Origin: Ornithinimicrobium sp.
Lineage (GTDB): Bacteria > Actinomycetota > Actinomycetes > Actinomycetales > Dermatophilaceae
Assembly: GCA_030145965.1 (NCBI GenBank)
Contig: JASKZT010000095.1
Span: 1 to 7,166, forward strand
Length of the DNA: 7,166 nt
Reading direction: 5' to 3'
Part shown: piece after piece, positions 1-7,166 of the stretch
Position numbering within the stretch: position 1 is the stretch's first letter
How the letters are laid out: the number at the start of each line of letters is the position of its first letter
Made by a program: the position numbers and the translations under genes
The notes under the pieces: generated by a model
Databases searched by the model: none
Told to the model about the DNA's origin: nothing
Seen by the model: the letters and a program-made list of their open reading frames with translations, nothing else

Positions 1-1079
1 CTCCTGCGGTCCCCGGCGGGCAGGGGACGGAGGATCTCGGCTGGCAGCCGTCCAGGACCCGCACCGACACCGGCCGGGGCGGCACACCCTCCCGGGAGGA
101 TGTCCCCGAGCGCGCGGGCGCCGACTCCCAGAGCCGTCGCGAGCGGGTCCTCGGCCCCGAGCCGGCTTCGGCGCTGACCGCGGAGCGACTCCTGATCGGC
201 ACCGACCGGGCGCCGGTCTCGGGTTGGCGCCGTGCCCTGTACCGGATGACGTTCGGGCGGATCAATGTGGGGGACTCGAAGGAGGTGCGTGCCCAGCGGG
301 CGCTCGAGCAGCGCGTGTCCACGCGCCTCGGTGGCCGTACCCGCTACGTGCCCGTCCTCTCCCGCAAGGGTGGGGTGGGCAAGACCACCGTGACCACCCT
401 GCTCGGCATGGCGCTGGCCGACCTGCGCGAGGACCGCATCATCGCCCTGGACGCCAACCCGGACCGCGGCACGCTCTCGGACCGCTCACCGGGCCGTGCC
501 GAGTACACCGCCCGGCAGCTCGTCCAGAACCGCTTCGGCATCGCGTCCTTCGCGCAGCTCGCGAACTACGTGACGCGGGACGGCTCCCGCCTGGACGTCC
601 TCGCCTCCGACTCGGACCCCGCGGTGGCGCAGGCCTTCGACGACTCGGACTACTGGGCCGTCACCGACCTCCTGGGGCGCTACTACTCGATCGTGCTCAC
701 CGACTCCGGCACCGGGATGGTGCACTCGGTGATGAAGGGCACCCTGGACAAGGCCGATTCCGTGGTGCTCGTCTCCGGCGGCAGCATCGACGAGGCGAGG
801 CTGGCCTCGGAGACGTTGAGCTGGCTCGAGGCGCACGGTCGCCACGACCTCGTGGCGAAGGCCATCGTGGTCATCAACCTGTCCTCCGGCGACCGCACCC
901 AGGTGGACGTCGCGCAGATCGAGGAGCACTTCCGGTCCCGGGTGAGAACCGTGGTCCGCATCCCCTACGACCGCCACCTGGCCGAGGGCTCCCGCGTGCA
1001 GCTGGAGAAGCTCGCCCCGGGCACGCGGCAGGCCGTCACCGAACTGGCGGCGCTCGTGGTGGACCAGCTGGTCACCTGA
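1..1079 (+). CDS. MinD/ParA-family ATPase, EspI-like (ESX/type VII secretion-associated type), 5' partial
   Basis: The frame is open from the left edge (first full codon at 3) to TGA 1077-1079, giving 358 visible residues; the start lies outside the window. The ATG at 246 is not a good start: the open frame before it encodes GWRRALYRMTFGRINVG (residues 74-90), and a GWRR...RIN(V/L)G segment precedes the ATPase domain in mycobacterial EspI (from memory). Visible residues 1-70 are rich in Gly, Arg, Asp, Pro and Ser and are probably disordered. The ATPase domain has a deviant Walker A KGGVGKTT (122-129), LDANPDRGTL (149-158) with the switch-type Asp, and a Walker B-like TDSGTG (from 233, Asp234). 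It should be a cytoplasmic, dimerising P-loop ATPase. EspI relatives act with or regulate ESX secretion. That role is inferred from resemblance; no secretion gene is visible here. A more general MinD/ParA positioning role is the alternative. Confidence 0.85.
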   Translation, partial: PAVPGGQGTEDLGWQPSRTRTDTGRGGTPSREDVPERAGADSQSRRERVLGPEPASALTAERLLIGTDRAPVSGWRRALYRMTFGRINVGDSKEVRAQRALEQRVSTRLGGRTRYVPVLSRKGGVGKTTVTTLLGMALADLREDRIIALDANPDRGTLSDRSPGRAEYTARQLVQNRFGIASFAQLANYVTRDGSRLDVLASDSDPAVAQAFDDSDYWAVTDLLGRYYSIVLTDSGTGMVHSVMKGTLDKADSVVLVSGGSIDEARLASETLSWLEAHGRHDLVAKAIVVINLSSGDRTQVDVAQIEEHFRSRVRTVVRIPYDRHLAEGSRVQLEKLAPGTRQAVTELAALVVDQLVT

Positions 1080-1086
1080 GCGGAGC

Positions 1087-1092
1087 TAGACT
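1087..1092 (+). promoter_or_regulatory. -10-like hexamer TAGACT for mtr, leaderless geometry
   Basis: TAGACT fits the actinobacterial TANNNT -10 consensus. It is followed by exactly 7 nt (1093-1099) and then GTG 1100. That places the expected transcription start at or next to the start codon, as in leaderless mRNAs. The only purine-rich candidate ribosome site, GGAG at 1082-1085, is 14 nt from the start and poorly spaced. No convincing -35 is seen. T and A are scarce in this sequence, so the match is not trivial, but it is a prediction. Confidence 0.5.
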
Positions 1093-1099
1093 CGACCGG

Positions 1100-2560
1100 G
1101 TGACTCACTACGATCTCGCGATCATCGGTTCCGGCTCCGGCAACACCCTCATCACCCCGGACTGGGACGGGCGGAGGGTTGTCCTCGTGGAAGGCGGCAC
1201 CTTCGGCGGCACCTGCCTCAACGTCGGCTGCATCCCCACGAAGATGTTCGTCTACGCCGCCGAGGTCGCCCAGACGGTGCGGGGGGCCGGCCGCTTCGGC
1301 GTCGACGCCACGCTCGACGGGGTGCGCTGGCCCGACATCCGCGACCGGATCTTCGGCCGGATCGACCCGATCGGCCTCGGGGGGCGCGACTACCGCCGCG
1401 ACGCGGAGCACACCGACGCCTACCTCGGGCAGGCGCGCTTCGTGGGCGAGCGCGAGCTCGAGGTTCAGGTCACCCTGCCCGGCGGGCGCCACCCCGTCGG
1501 CAGCACGCAGCGCGTCAGCGGCGACCAGGTCGTCGTCGCCACCGGCTCGCGGCCCCGCGTGCCCGCGGTCGTCGCCGACGCCGGCGTGCCCTTCCACACC
1601 TCCGACTCGGTCATGCGCATCGAGCGGCTGCCCGCCAGCATGGTCATCGTCGGCGCCGGCGTGATCACGGCGGAGTTCGCGCACGTCTTCTCCGCCCTCG
1701 GCGTCCGCGTCACCGTCGTCACCCGGACCGGCCGGCTGCTGCGCTCGCTCGACACCGAGCTGTCCATGGCCTTCACCGACCTCGTCCGCGAGCGCTGGGA
1801 CCTGCGCGCCGCGGAGCCGACGGCCGTGCGGCGCGACGGGGACGGCGTGCGGCTCGACCTCGCCGACGGCTCGGCCGTCAGCGCCGAGCTGCTCCTCGTC
1901 GCCACCGGCCGCGCGCCCAACAGCGACGGCATGGGCCTGGACGTGGCCGGGGTGCGCGTGCGCGAGGACGGGCGGGTCGAGGTCGACGAGCACGGCCGCA
2001 CCAGCGCCCCCGGCGTCTGGTCCCTCGGCGACGTCAGCTCCCCCCACCAGCTCAAGCACGTGGCCAACCACGAGGCGCGCGTGGTCGCCCACAACCTGGT
2101 GCACCCGGACGCCCTGCAGTCCTTCGACCACCGCTACGTGCCCGCCGCGGTCTTCACCGACCCCCAGGTCGCCACCGTGGGGCTCACCGAGGACGAGGCG
2201 CTCGAGCAGGGGTATGACGTGACCACCAAGACCCAGCGCTACGGCGACACGGCCTACGGCTGGGCGATGGAGGACACGACCGGGCTCTTCAAGGTGGTCG
2301 CCGACCGGCGCACCGGGCACGTCCTGGGCGCGCACGCGATGGGCCCGCACTCCTCGACCCTGGTCCAGCCGGTCATCCAGGCGCTGAGCCTGGGCGGCCC
2401 GACCGGCCCGATGACCGCGCACCAGCTGGCCCGGGGGCAGTACTGGATCCACCCGGCCCTGTCCGAGGTCCTCGAGAACGCCCTCCTGGGGCTCGAGGTG
2501 GCGCCCTACCGGGACGCGACCGCCGACTACGAGCCGGAGGGCGACCTCGCCGCGTCGTAG
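1100..2560 (+). CDS. mtr: Mycothione reductase (mycothiol disulfide reductase)
   Basis: 486 residues. This FAD-dependent enzyme uses NAD(P)H to reduce mycothiol disulfide (mycothione) to mycothiol, the actinobacterial glutathione substitute, in the cytoplasm. Visible features are the FAD-binding GSGSGN (10-15), the redox-active pair Cys39 and Cys44 in [13 protein letters not shown], and the pyridine-nucleotide motif GAGVITAEF (185-193). The second FAD motif is LGDVSS with Asp311, and the dimer-interface HPALSE gives the catalytic pair His451/Glu456. The segments [20 protein letters not shown] and [13 protein letters not shown] YGWAMEDT closely match mycobacterial Mtr. It is somewhat longer than the roughly 459-residue M. 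tuberculosis enzyme, through a short loop (GGPTGP) near the C-terminus and an acidic tail after LLGLEV. The GTG at 1100 is chosen because [10 protein letters not shown] aligns with the family N-terminus and a -10-like hexamer sits 7 nt before it. The same frame stays open upstream to 224, but that stretch only shadows the ATPase gene. Thr190 replaces the usual Ala/Gly of the nucleotide motif. Confidence 0.95.
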   Translation: MTHYDLAIIGSGSGNTLITPDWDGRRVVLVEGGTFGGTCLNVGCIPTKMFVYAAEVAQTVRGAGRFGVDATLDGVRWPDIRDRIFGRIDPIGLGGRDYRRDAEHTDAYLGQARFVGERELEVQVTLPGGRHPVGSTQRVSGDQVVVATGSRPRVPAVVADAGVPFHTSDSVMRIERLPASMVIVGAGVITAEFAHVFSALGVRVTVVTRTGRLLRSLDTELSMAFTDLVRERWDLRAAEPTAVRRDGDGVRLDLADGSAVSAELLLVATGRAPNSDGMGLDVAGVRVREDGRVEVDEHGRTSAPGVWSLGDVSSPHQLKHVANHEARVVAHNLVHPDALQSFDHRYVPAAVFTDPQVATVGLTEDEALEQGYDVTTKTQRYGDTAYGWAMEDTTGLFKVVADRRTGHVLGAHAMGPHSSTLVQPVIQALSLGGPTGPMTAHQLARGQYWIHPALSEVLENALLGLEVAPYRDATADYEPEGDLAAS

Positions 2561-2597
2561 GCGCGCCGCGCGGGACGGCCGCGAGGGTCAGGGCACG

Positions 2598-2603
2598 TAG
2601 CAT
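2598..2603 (+). promoter_or_regulatory. -10-like hexamer TAGCAT for ahcY, leaderless geometry
   Basis: TAGCAT fits TANNNT and is followed by 7 nt (2604-2610) and then ATG 2611, the same spacing as at mtr. The hexamer overlaps the earlier in-frame ATG at 2602, so a transcript from this promoter could only use 2611. A weak AGGG (2590-2593) would suit the 2602 start on a longer mRNA. No clear -35 is seen. Confidence 0.5.
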
Positions 2604-2610
2604 GAGCAGC

Positions 2611-4134
<1,524 letters not shown>

Positions 4135-4135
4135 C

Positions 4136-4197
4136 CGGGTCGGGCACCGGCACCCGCACCACGCCCGGCCTGACCTCCGCCCACCCGCCCCGACCCG
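4136..4197 (+). other. Inverted repeat in the ahcY-mtrA intergenic region
   Basis: CGGGTCGGG (4136-4144) is a perfect 9-base inverted match to CCCGACCCG (4189-4197). It begins two bases after the ahcY stop and ends three bases before the mtrA ribosome site. The left arm can instead pair locally: GGTCGGGC (4138-4145) with GCCCGGCC (4163-4170), with one G-U pair and a 17-nt loop. No U-run follows either stem, so a classical intrinsic terminator is not supported. It could be an ahcY 3' end, an attenuator-like element, or chance in C/G-rich DNA. No TANNNT promoter element is apparent in this gap. Confidence 0.3.
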
Positions 4198-4199
4198 CC

Positions 4200-4207
4200 A
4201 GGAGGAG
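4200..4207 (+). promoter_or_regulatory. Strong ribosome binding site of mtrA
   Basis: AGGAGGAG lies just before GTG 4210. AGGAG at 4200-4204 gives a 5-nt spacer. It supports this GTG as the mtrA start and contrasts with the likely leaderless starts of mtr and ahcY. Confidence 0.75.
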
Positions 4208-4209
4208 CC

Positions 4210-4887
4210 GTGACCGCCAGCGTTCTCGTCGTCGACGACGACCAGGCCCTCGCCGAGATGCTCGGCATCGTGCTGCGCAAGGAGGGCTACGACGTCGCCA
4301 CCTGCGCCGACGGGGGCCGGGCGCTGGCGATGTTCCGCGAGCTGCGCCCCGACCTGGTGCTGCTGGACGTCATGCTCCCCACGATGGACGGCATCGAGGT
4401 GGCCCGGCAGCTGAGGGTCGAGTCCGGCGTGCCGATCGTCATGCTCACCGCCCGCACCGACACCAAGGACGTCGTGGCCGGCCTGGAGGCGGGGGCCGAC
4501 GACTACGTGGTCAAGCCGTTCAAGCCCCAGGAGCTGCTGGCCCGCATCCGGGCCCGGCTGCGCCGCGTCGACACCGGCGCCGACGGGCGGCTGCAGGTCG
4601 GCGACGTGGTCATCGACGTCGCCGGGCACGAGGTCACCCGGGCCGGGGAGCGGATCCCGCTGACCCCGCTCGAGTTCGACCTGCTCGTCGCCCTGGCCAG
4701 CAAGCCGACCCAGGTCTTCGACCGCGAGTCGCTCCTCGAGCAGGTCTGGGGCTACCGCCACGCCGGTGACACCCGGCTCGTCAACGTCCACGTCCAGCGG
4801 CTGCGGTCCAAGATCGAGAAGGACCCCGAGAACCCCCAGATCGTGGTGACCGTCCGTGGTGTCGGTTACAAGGCCGGCCACCCCTGA
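4210..4887 (+). CDS. mtrA: MtrA, OmpR/PhoB-family response regulator
   Basis: 225 residues (M. tuberculosis MtrA has 228). It is the DNA-binding partner of the MtrB kinase and in actinobacteria controls genes for cell-wall remodelling, division and osmotic response. The receiver domain spans about 1-118, with the acidic pocket VVDDD (Asp9-Asp11), phospho-acceptor Asp53 in LLDVMLP, Thr80 in MLTAR, and Lys102 in VKPFKPQELLARIRARLRR. The winged-helix domain spans about 128-223. It contains LTPLEFDLL (from 151), the QVWGY segment, a recognition helix around DTRLVNVHVQRLRSKIE (187-203), and the closing TVRGVGYKAG. All catalytic receiver residues are present, so it should be phosphorylatable. The start is set by the strong ribosome site at 4200-4207. 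The 3' end may overlap mtrB by 32 nt, depending on the mtrB start, which suggests translational coupling. I saw no obvious MtrA-type direct-repeat operator in the window. Confidence 0.97.
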   Translation: MTASVLVVDDDQALAEMLGIVLRKEGYDVATCADGGRALAMFRELRPDLVLLDVMLPTMDGIEVARQLRVESGVPIVMLTARTDTKDVVAGLEAGADDYVVKPFKPQELLARIRARLRRVDTGADGRLQVGDVVIDVAGHEVTRAGERIPLTPLEFDLLVALASKPTQVFDRESLLEQVWGYRHAGDTRLVNVHVQRLRSKIEKDPENPQIVVTVRGVGYKAGHP

Positions 4888-6571
4888 GGCGCCGGTCGTC
4901 GACCCGCCGGTGAGCGGGCGGCCGGCACCGTCGCCGCCCCCGCCGGCGGCCTCCTCCCGCGTGCTGCGGTGGTGGAGCGGCTCGCTGCGGGCCCGGGTCG
5001 TCAGCATCACCACCGTCGTCGGCCTGGCGCTCTCCGGGCTGCTGGGCGCCGTGCTCTTCCAGCAGATCGGGCAGGGCCTGGTCGCCCAGGCCGTCGACAA
5101 CGCCCAGCGCGACGCGGCCCAGCAGGTCGCGCTCGCCCAGGAGGCCTTCGACTCCACCGACCGGCGCGACGACACCGGGCTGGGCCTGACCGCCGACGAC
5201 CAGATCAGGGCGATGGCGGGGGGCAGCGACGAGGAGGGGCGGCGCATCGTGCTCTGGCCGGCCGTCGACAACGAGCGCGGCTCGCCCGTGCCGGGGCGGT
5301 CGCTGGGCGCGACCATCGGAGACATCCCCGAGGCGCTGCGCGAGTCCCTGCGGGCCGACCCCACCAACCAGCAGGTCGTCGTCGTGCCGATGACCCTCAC
5401 GGGCCACGACGAGCCGGTGCCCTCGGTCGTCGTCGGCTCCCGCGTCAGCCTGGTCCGCGCCGGCGCCTACGACCTCTTCCTCGTCTACCCGCTCCTGCGC
5501 GAGCAGGAGACCCTCGACCTGGTCCGCCAGCTCTTCGTCGTGGCCGGCATCGGCCTGACGCTGCTCGTGGCCGGGCTGGGCTGGCTGGCCACGCGGATGG
5601 TCGCCCGCCCCGTCGAGGAGGCCGCCGCCGTCTCCCACCAGCTGGCCCTGGGCCACCTCGACGAGCGGCTGCCGGTGCGGGGCACGGACGAGCTGGCCCA
5701 GCTGGCGACGTCCTTCAACACCATGGCCGACAGCATCCAGCTGCAGATCCGTGAGCTGCGCTCGCTGTCCCAGCTGCAGCAGCGCTTCGTCTCCGACGTC
5801 TCGCACGAGCTGCGGACGCCGCTGACCACGATCCGGATGGCGGGGGAGATCCTCCACGCCTCCCGCGAGGACTTCCCGCTGCCGGTGGCCAGGTCTGCCG
5901 AGCTGCTGCAGCAGGAGCTGGACCGCTTCGAGGAGCTGCTCACCGAGCTGCTCGAGATCAGCCGCTACGACTCCGGCGCCGCGACGATCGAGCGGCACCG
6001 GGAGGACCTCGTCACCCTCGTGCGCGCGGCCGTCGACGGGGTGCGCGCCCTCGCCGCGCGGGCCGGGTCCCCGCTCGTCGTGCACGCCCCGGACGAGCCC
6101 GTCCCGGTCCTCATGGACGGGCGCCGGGTCTCGCGGGTCCTGCGCAACCTGCTGGCCAACGCGGTCGAGCACGGTGAGGGGCGCCCGGTCACGGTCACCG
6201 TGGCCGTGACCGAGCACGTCGCCGCGGTCAGCGTGCGTGACCAGGGGATCGGGATGGACGAGCAGCAGCAGGCCCACGTCTTCGACCGCTTCTGGCGGGC
6301 CGACCCCTCGCGCGACCGCACGACCGGCGGCACCGGGCTGGGCCTGGCCATCGCCCAGGAGGACGCCCGGGTCCACGGGGGCTGGCTCCAGGTCGGCAGC
6401 GACCCGGGCGTGGGCACCTGCTTCCGGCTGGTGCTGCCGCGCCAGGGCACCTACGTCATCGCCGAGAGGCCGCCCCCCGTCGCCCCGCAACCGGCCGCCG
6501 GGGAGCCCGACCCCGACCGGCTGGTGCCGCCCGTCGTCCTCGCGCTCGCCGCCCAGGGGGAGGAAGGATGA
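4856..6571 (+). CDS. mtrB: MtrB, membrane sensor histidine kinase
   Basis: 571 residues from GTG 4856 (M. tuberculosis MtrB has 567). It autophosphorylates and passes phosphate to MtrA. Layout: Pro/Ala-rich cytoplasmic leader (about 1-40), membrane segment 1 (about 48-68), extracytoplasmic sensor domain (about 69-225), membrane segment 2 (LFVVAGIGLTLLVAGLGWLA, 226-245), and HAMP linker (about 246-300). The H-box is SDVSHELRTPL with phospho-acceptor His317, the N-box has Asn431 and Asn435 (NLLANAVEH), the G1 box is DQGIG from Asp462, the F-box is FDRFWRADPSR, and the G2 box is GGTGLGLAI (491-499). All catalytic boxes are intact. The tail after about 520 is Pro/Glu-rich, as in mycobacterial MtrB. 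The start is uncertain: 4856 overlaps mtrA by 32 nt, GTG 4910 is an alternative 22 nt after the mtrA stop, and neither has a clear ribosome site. The first clearly family-like residues are near 36-48 (VLRWWSGSLRARV). Confidence 0.96.
   Translation: MVSVTRPATPEAPVVDPPVSGRPAPSPPPPAASSRVLRWWSGSLRARVVSITTVVGLALSGLLGAVLFQQIGQGLVAQAVDNAQRDAAQQVALAQEAFDSTDRRDDTGLGLTADDQIRAMAGGSDEEGRRIVLWPAVDNERGSPVPGRSLGATIGDIPEALRESLRADPTNQQVVVVPMTLTGHDEPVPSVVVGSRVSLVRAGAYDLFLVYPLLREQETLDLVRQLFVVAGIGLTLLVAGLGWLATRMVARPVEEAAAVSHQLALGHLDERLPVRGTDELAQLATSFNTMADSIQLQIRELRSLSQLQQRFVSDVSHELRTPLTTIRMAGEILHASREDFPLPVARSAELLQQELDRFEELLTELLEISRYDSGAATIERHREDLVTLVRAAVDGVRALAARAGSPLVVHAPDEPVPVLMDGRRVSRVLRNLLANAVEHGEGRPVTVTVAVTEHVAAVSVRDQGIGMDEQQQAHVFDRFWRADPSRDRTTGGTGLGLAIAQEDARVHGGWLQVGSDPGVGTCFRLVLPRQGTYVIAERPPPVAPQPAAGEPDPDRLVPPVVLALAAQGEEG
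6559..6567 (+). promoter_or_regulatory. Ribosome binding site of lpqB inside the mtrB 3' end
   Basis: GGAGGAAGG immediately precedes ATG 6568. GGAGG (6559-6563) has a 4-nt spacer. It lies within the last mtrB codons and supports the ATGA start/stop overlap. Confidence 0.6.
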
Positions 6572-7166
6572 GAGGCGTGTCCCGGCCCCAGGCCCGTCGC
6601 GCCCTGGTCGCCGGCCTCGCCGTGCTCCTGCTCGTGCTCACGGGGTGCGCCGTCACGCTGCCCACCGACCCGGTCCCCCAGCGCGGGCTGTCGGTGGACG
6701 TGCAGCCCGACCCCGAGGTGCAGCACTTCCTGCAGCCCCCGCAGCCGGGGGCGTCGCCGGGCGAGATCGTCCAGGGCTTCGTGCGCGCCAACGTCGGCTT
6801 CGCCGACGACAACGACGTCGCCCGGAGCTTCCTCACCCCGTCCCTGGCCAGCGAGTGGGTGCCCACCCGCAGCGTCCTCGTGCTCGACGGGTCACCCACC
6901 GGCTTCCACGGCGAGGGCTCGCAGGTGACCGTCACCGCCCCGGTCAAGGGCCAGATCGACGCCAGCGGCGTGCTCGCCGAACGCACCGGGGAGACCACCC
7001 AGTCCTTCTCGCTGGCCCGCGTCGAGGGGCAGTGGCGCATCGACGGCTTCCCGGACGGCTTCGGGCTGTGGCTCACCGAGCCCGACCTCCAGCGCGCCTT
7101 CCGCGCCACCCGCGTCTACTACCTGGACCCGCACCTCGACCACTTCGTGCCCGAGGTGCGCTGGCT
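6568..7166 (+). CDS. lpqB: LpqB, lipoprotein partner of MtrAB, 3' partial
   Basis: 199 full codons are visible before the window ends; the M. tuberculosis protein has about 583 residues, so roughly a third is present. The N-terminus is a lipoprotein signal: basic n-region (RGVSRPQARR), hydrophobic core (LVAGLAVLLLVL), and lipobox L24-T25-G26-C27, with Cys27 as the predicted lipidated residue. LPTDPVP, the GEIVQGFVRAN segment (about 66-76), ARSFLTP and the GQWRIDGFPDGFGL segment match the N-terminal domain of the LpqB family as I know it. In mycobacteria LpqB sits on the outer face of the membrane, interacts with the MtrB sensor domain and modulates MtrA phosphorylation. ATG 6568 overlaps the mtrB stop (TGA 6569-6571) as ATGA and has GGAGGAAGG just upstream. 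This fixes the start and implies coupled translation. The C-terminal part cannot be assessed. Confidence 0.95.
   Translation, partial: MRGVSRPQARRALVAGLAVLLLVLTGCAVTLPTDPVPQRGLSVDVQPDPEVQHFLQPPQPGASPGEIVQGFVRANVGFADDNDVARSFLTPSLASEWVPTRSVLVLDGSPTGFHGEGSQVTVTAPVKGQIDASGVLAERTGETTQSFSLARVEGQWRIDGFPDGFGLWLTEPDLQRAFRATRVYYLDPHLDHFVPEVRW

Noticed and set aside
224..1099. Open frame continuous with mtr from 224, which would give a 778-residue fusion protein
   Set aside because: Before GTG 1100 the translation is Arg/Gly/Pro-rich with no recognisable motif and lies over the clear ATPase frame. Family homology begins exactly at 1100. It is open only because stops are rare at this GC content.
965..2452. 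495-codon minus-strand open frame opposite mtr
   Set aside because: Biased composition, no domain motif, fully antisense to mycothione reductase.
2561..2597. Possible terminator after mtr (GCGCGCCGCGCGG-type sequence)
   Set aside because: Only short 5-base pairings could be made and no U-run follows, which is not distinguishable from random GC-rich sequence.
6187..6211. Nested inverted repeat GGTCACGG...CCGTGACC within mtrB
   Set aside because: It encodes an alternating Val/Thr beta-strand between the N and G1 boxes of the kinase. The symmetry is explained by GTC/ACC/GTG codons, and there is no regulatory context.
4781..6490. 569-codon minus-strand open frame opposite mtrB
   Set aside because: Same reasoning: a compositional shadow of a well-supported kinase gene.

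Overview
The window looks like a chromosomal stretch from a very GC-rich actinobacterium. Codon third positions are almost all G or C, GTG starts are used, and two actinobacterial signatures are present: a mycothiol-dependent disulfide reductase and the MtrA-MtrB-LpqB signalling cassette. A member of the Micrococcales is plausible, but that is inference from gene content and composition only. Every gene reads on the + strand and coding density is very high. No RNA gene, insertion sequence, CRISPR array or replication origin is visible.

Layout. (i) 1-1079: the 3' part of a MinD/ParA-type ATPase that resembles the EspI-like ATPases linked to type VII (ESX) secretion. Its reading frame is open to the left edge, so its start lies outside the window. 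(ii) 1100-2560: mycothione reductase (mtr), a flavoprotein disulfide reductase. (iii) 2611-4134: S-adenosylhomocysteine hydrolase (ahcY). (iv) 4210-4887, 4856-6571 and 6568 to the right edge: response regulator mtrA, sensor kinase mtrB and lipoprotein lpqB. LpqB is cut off by the window end. mtrB and lpqB overlap by an ATGA junction, which argues for a tightly coupled unit.

How the genes work together. MtrB senses an envelope or osmotic state, MtrA is its DNA-binding partner, and LpqB is the extracytoplasmic lipoprotein modulator. In other actinobacteria this set controls cell-wall remodelling and division. ahcY removes S-adenosylhomocysteine left by methyltransferases. mtr keeps mycothiol reduced. 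In Mycobacterium tuberculosis the order is sahH-tmk-mtrA-mtrB-lpqB; here ahcY is followed directly by mtrA and no thymidylate kinase gene lies between them.

Regulation. mtr and ahcY each have a TANNNT -10-like hexamer exactly 7 nt before the start codon (TAGACT before GTG 1100, TAGCAT before ATG 2611). This is the geometry expected of leaderless actinobacterial transcripts. mtrA and lpqB instead carry purine-rich ribosome binding sites.

I found no clear undescribed system. Most of the window is conserved core genome. The best leads are the truncated EspI-like ATPase, whose upstream neighbourhood could be a secretion locus, the paired leaderless promoter geometry, and an inverted repeat between ahcY and mtrA.
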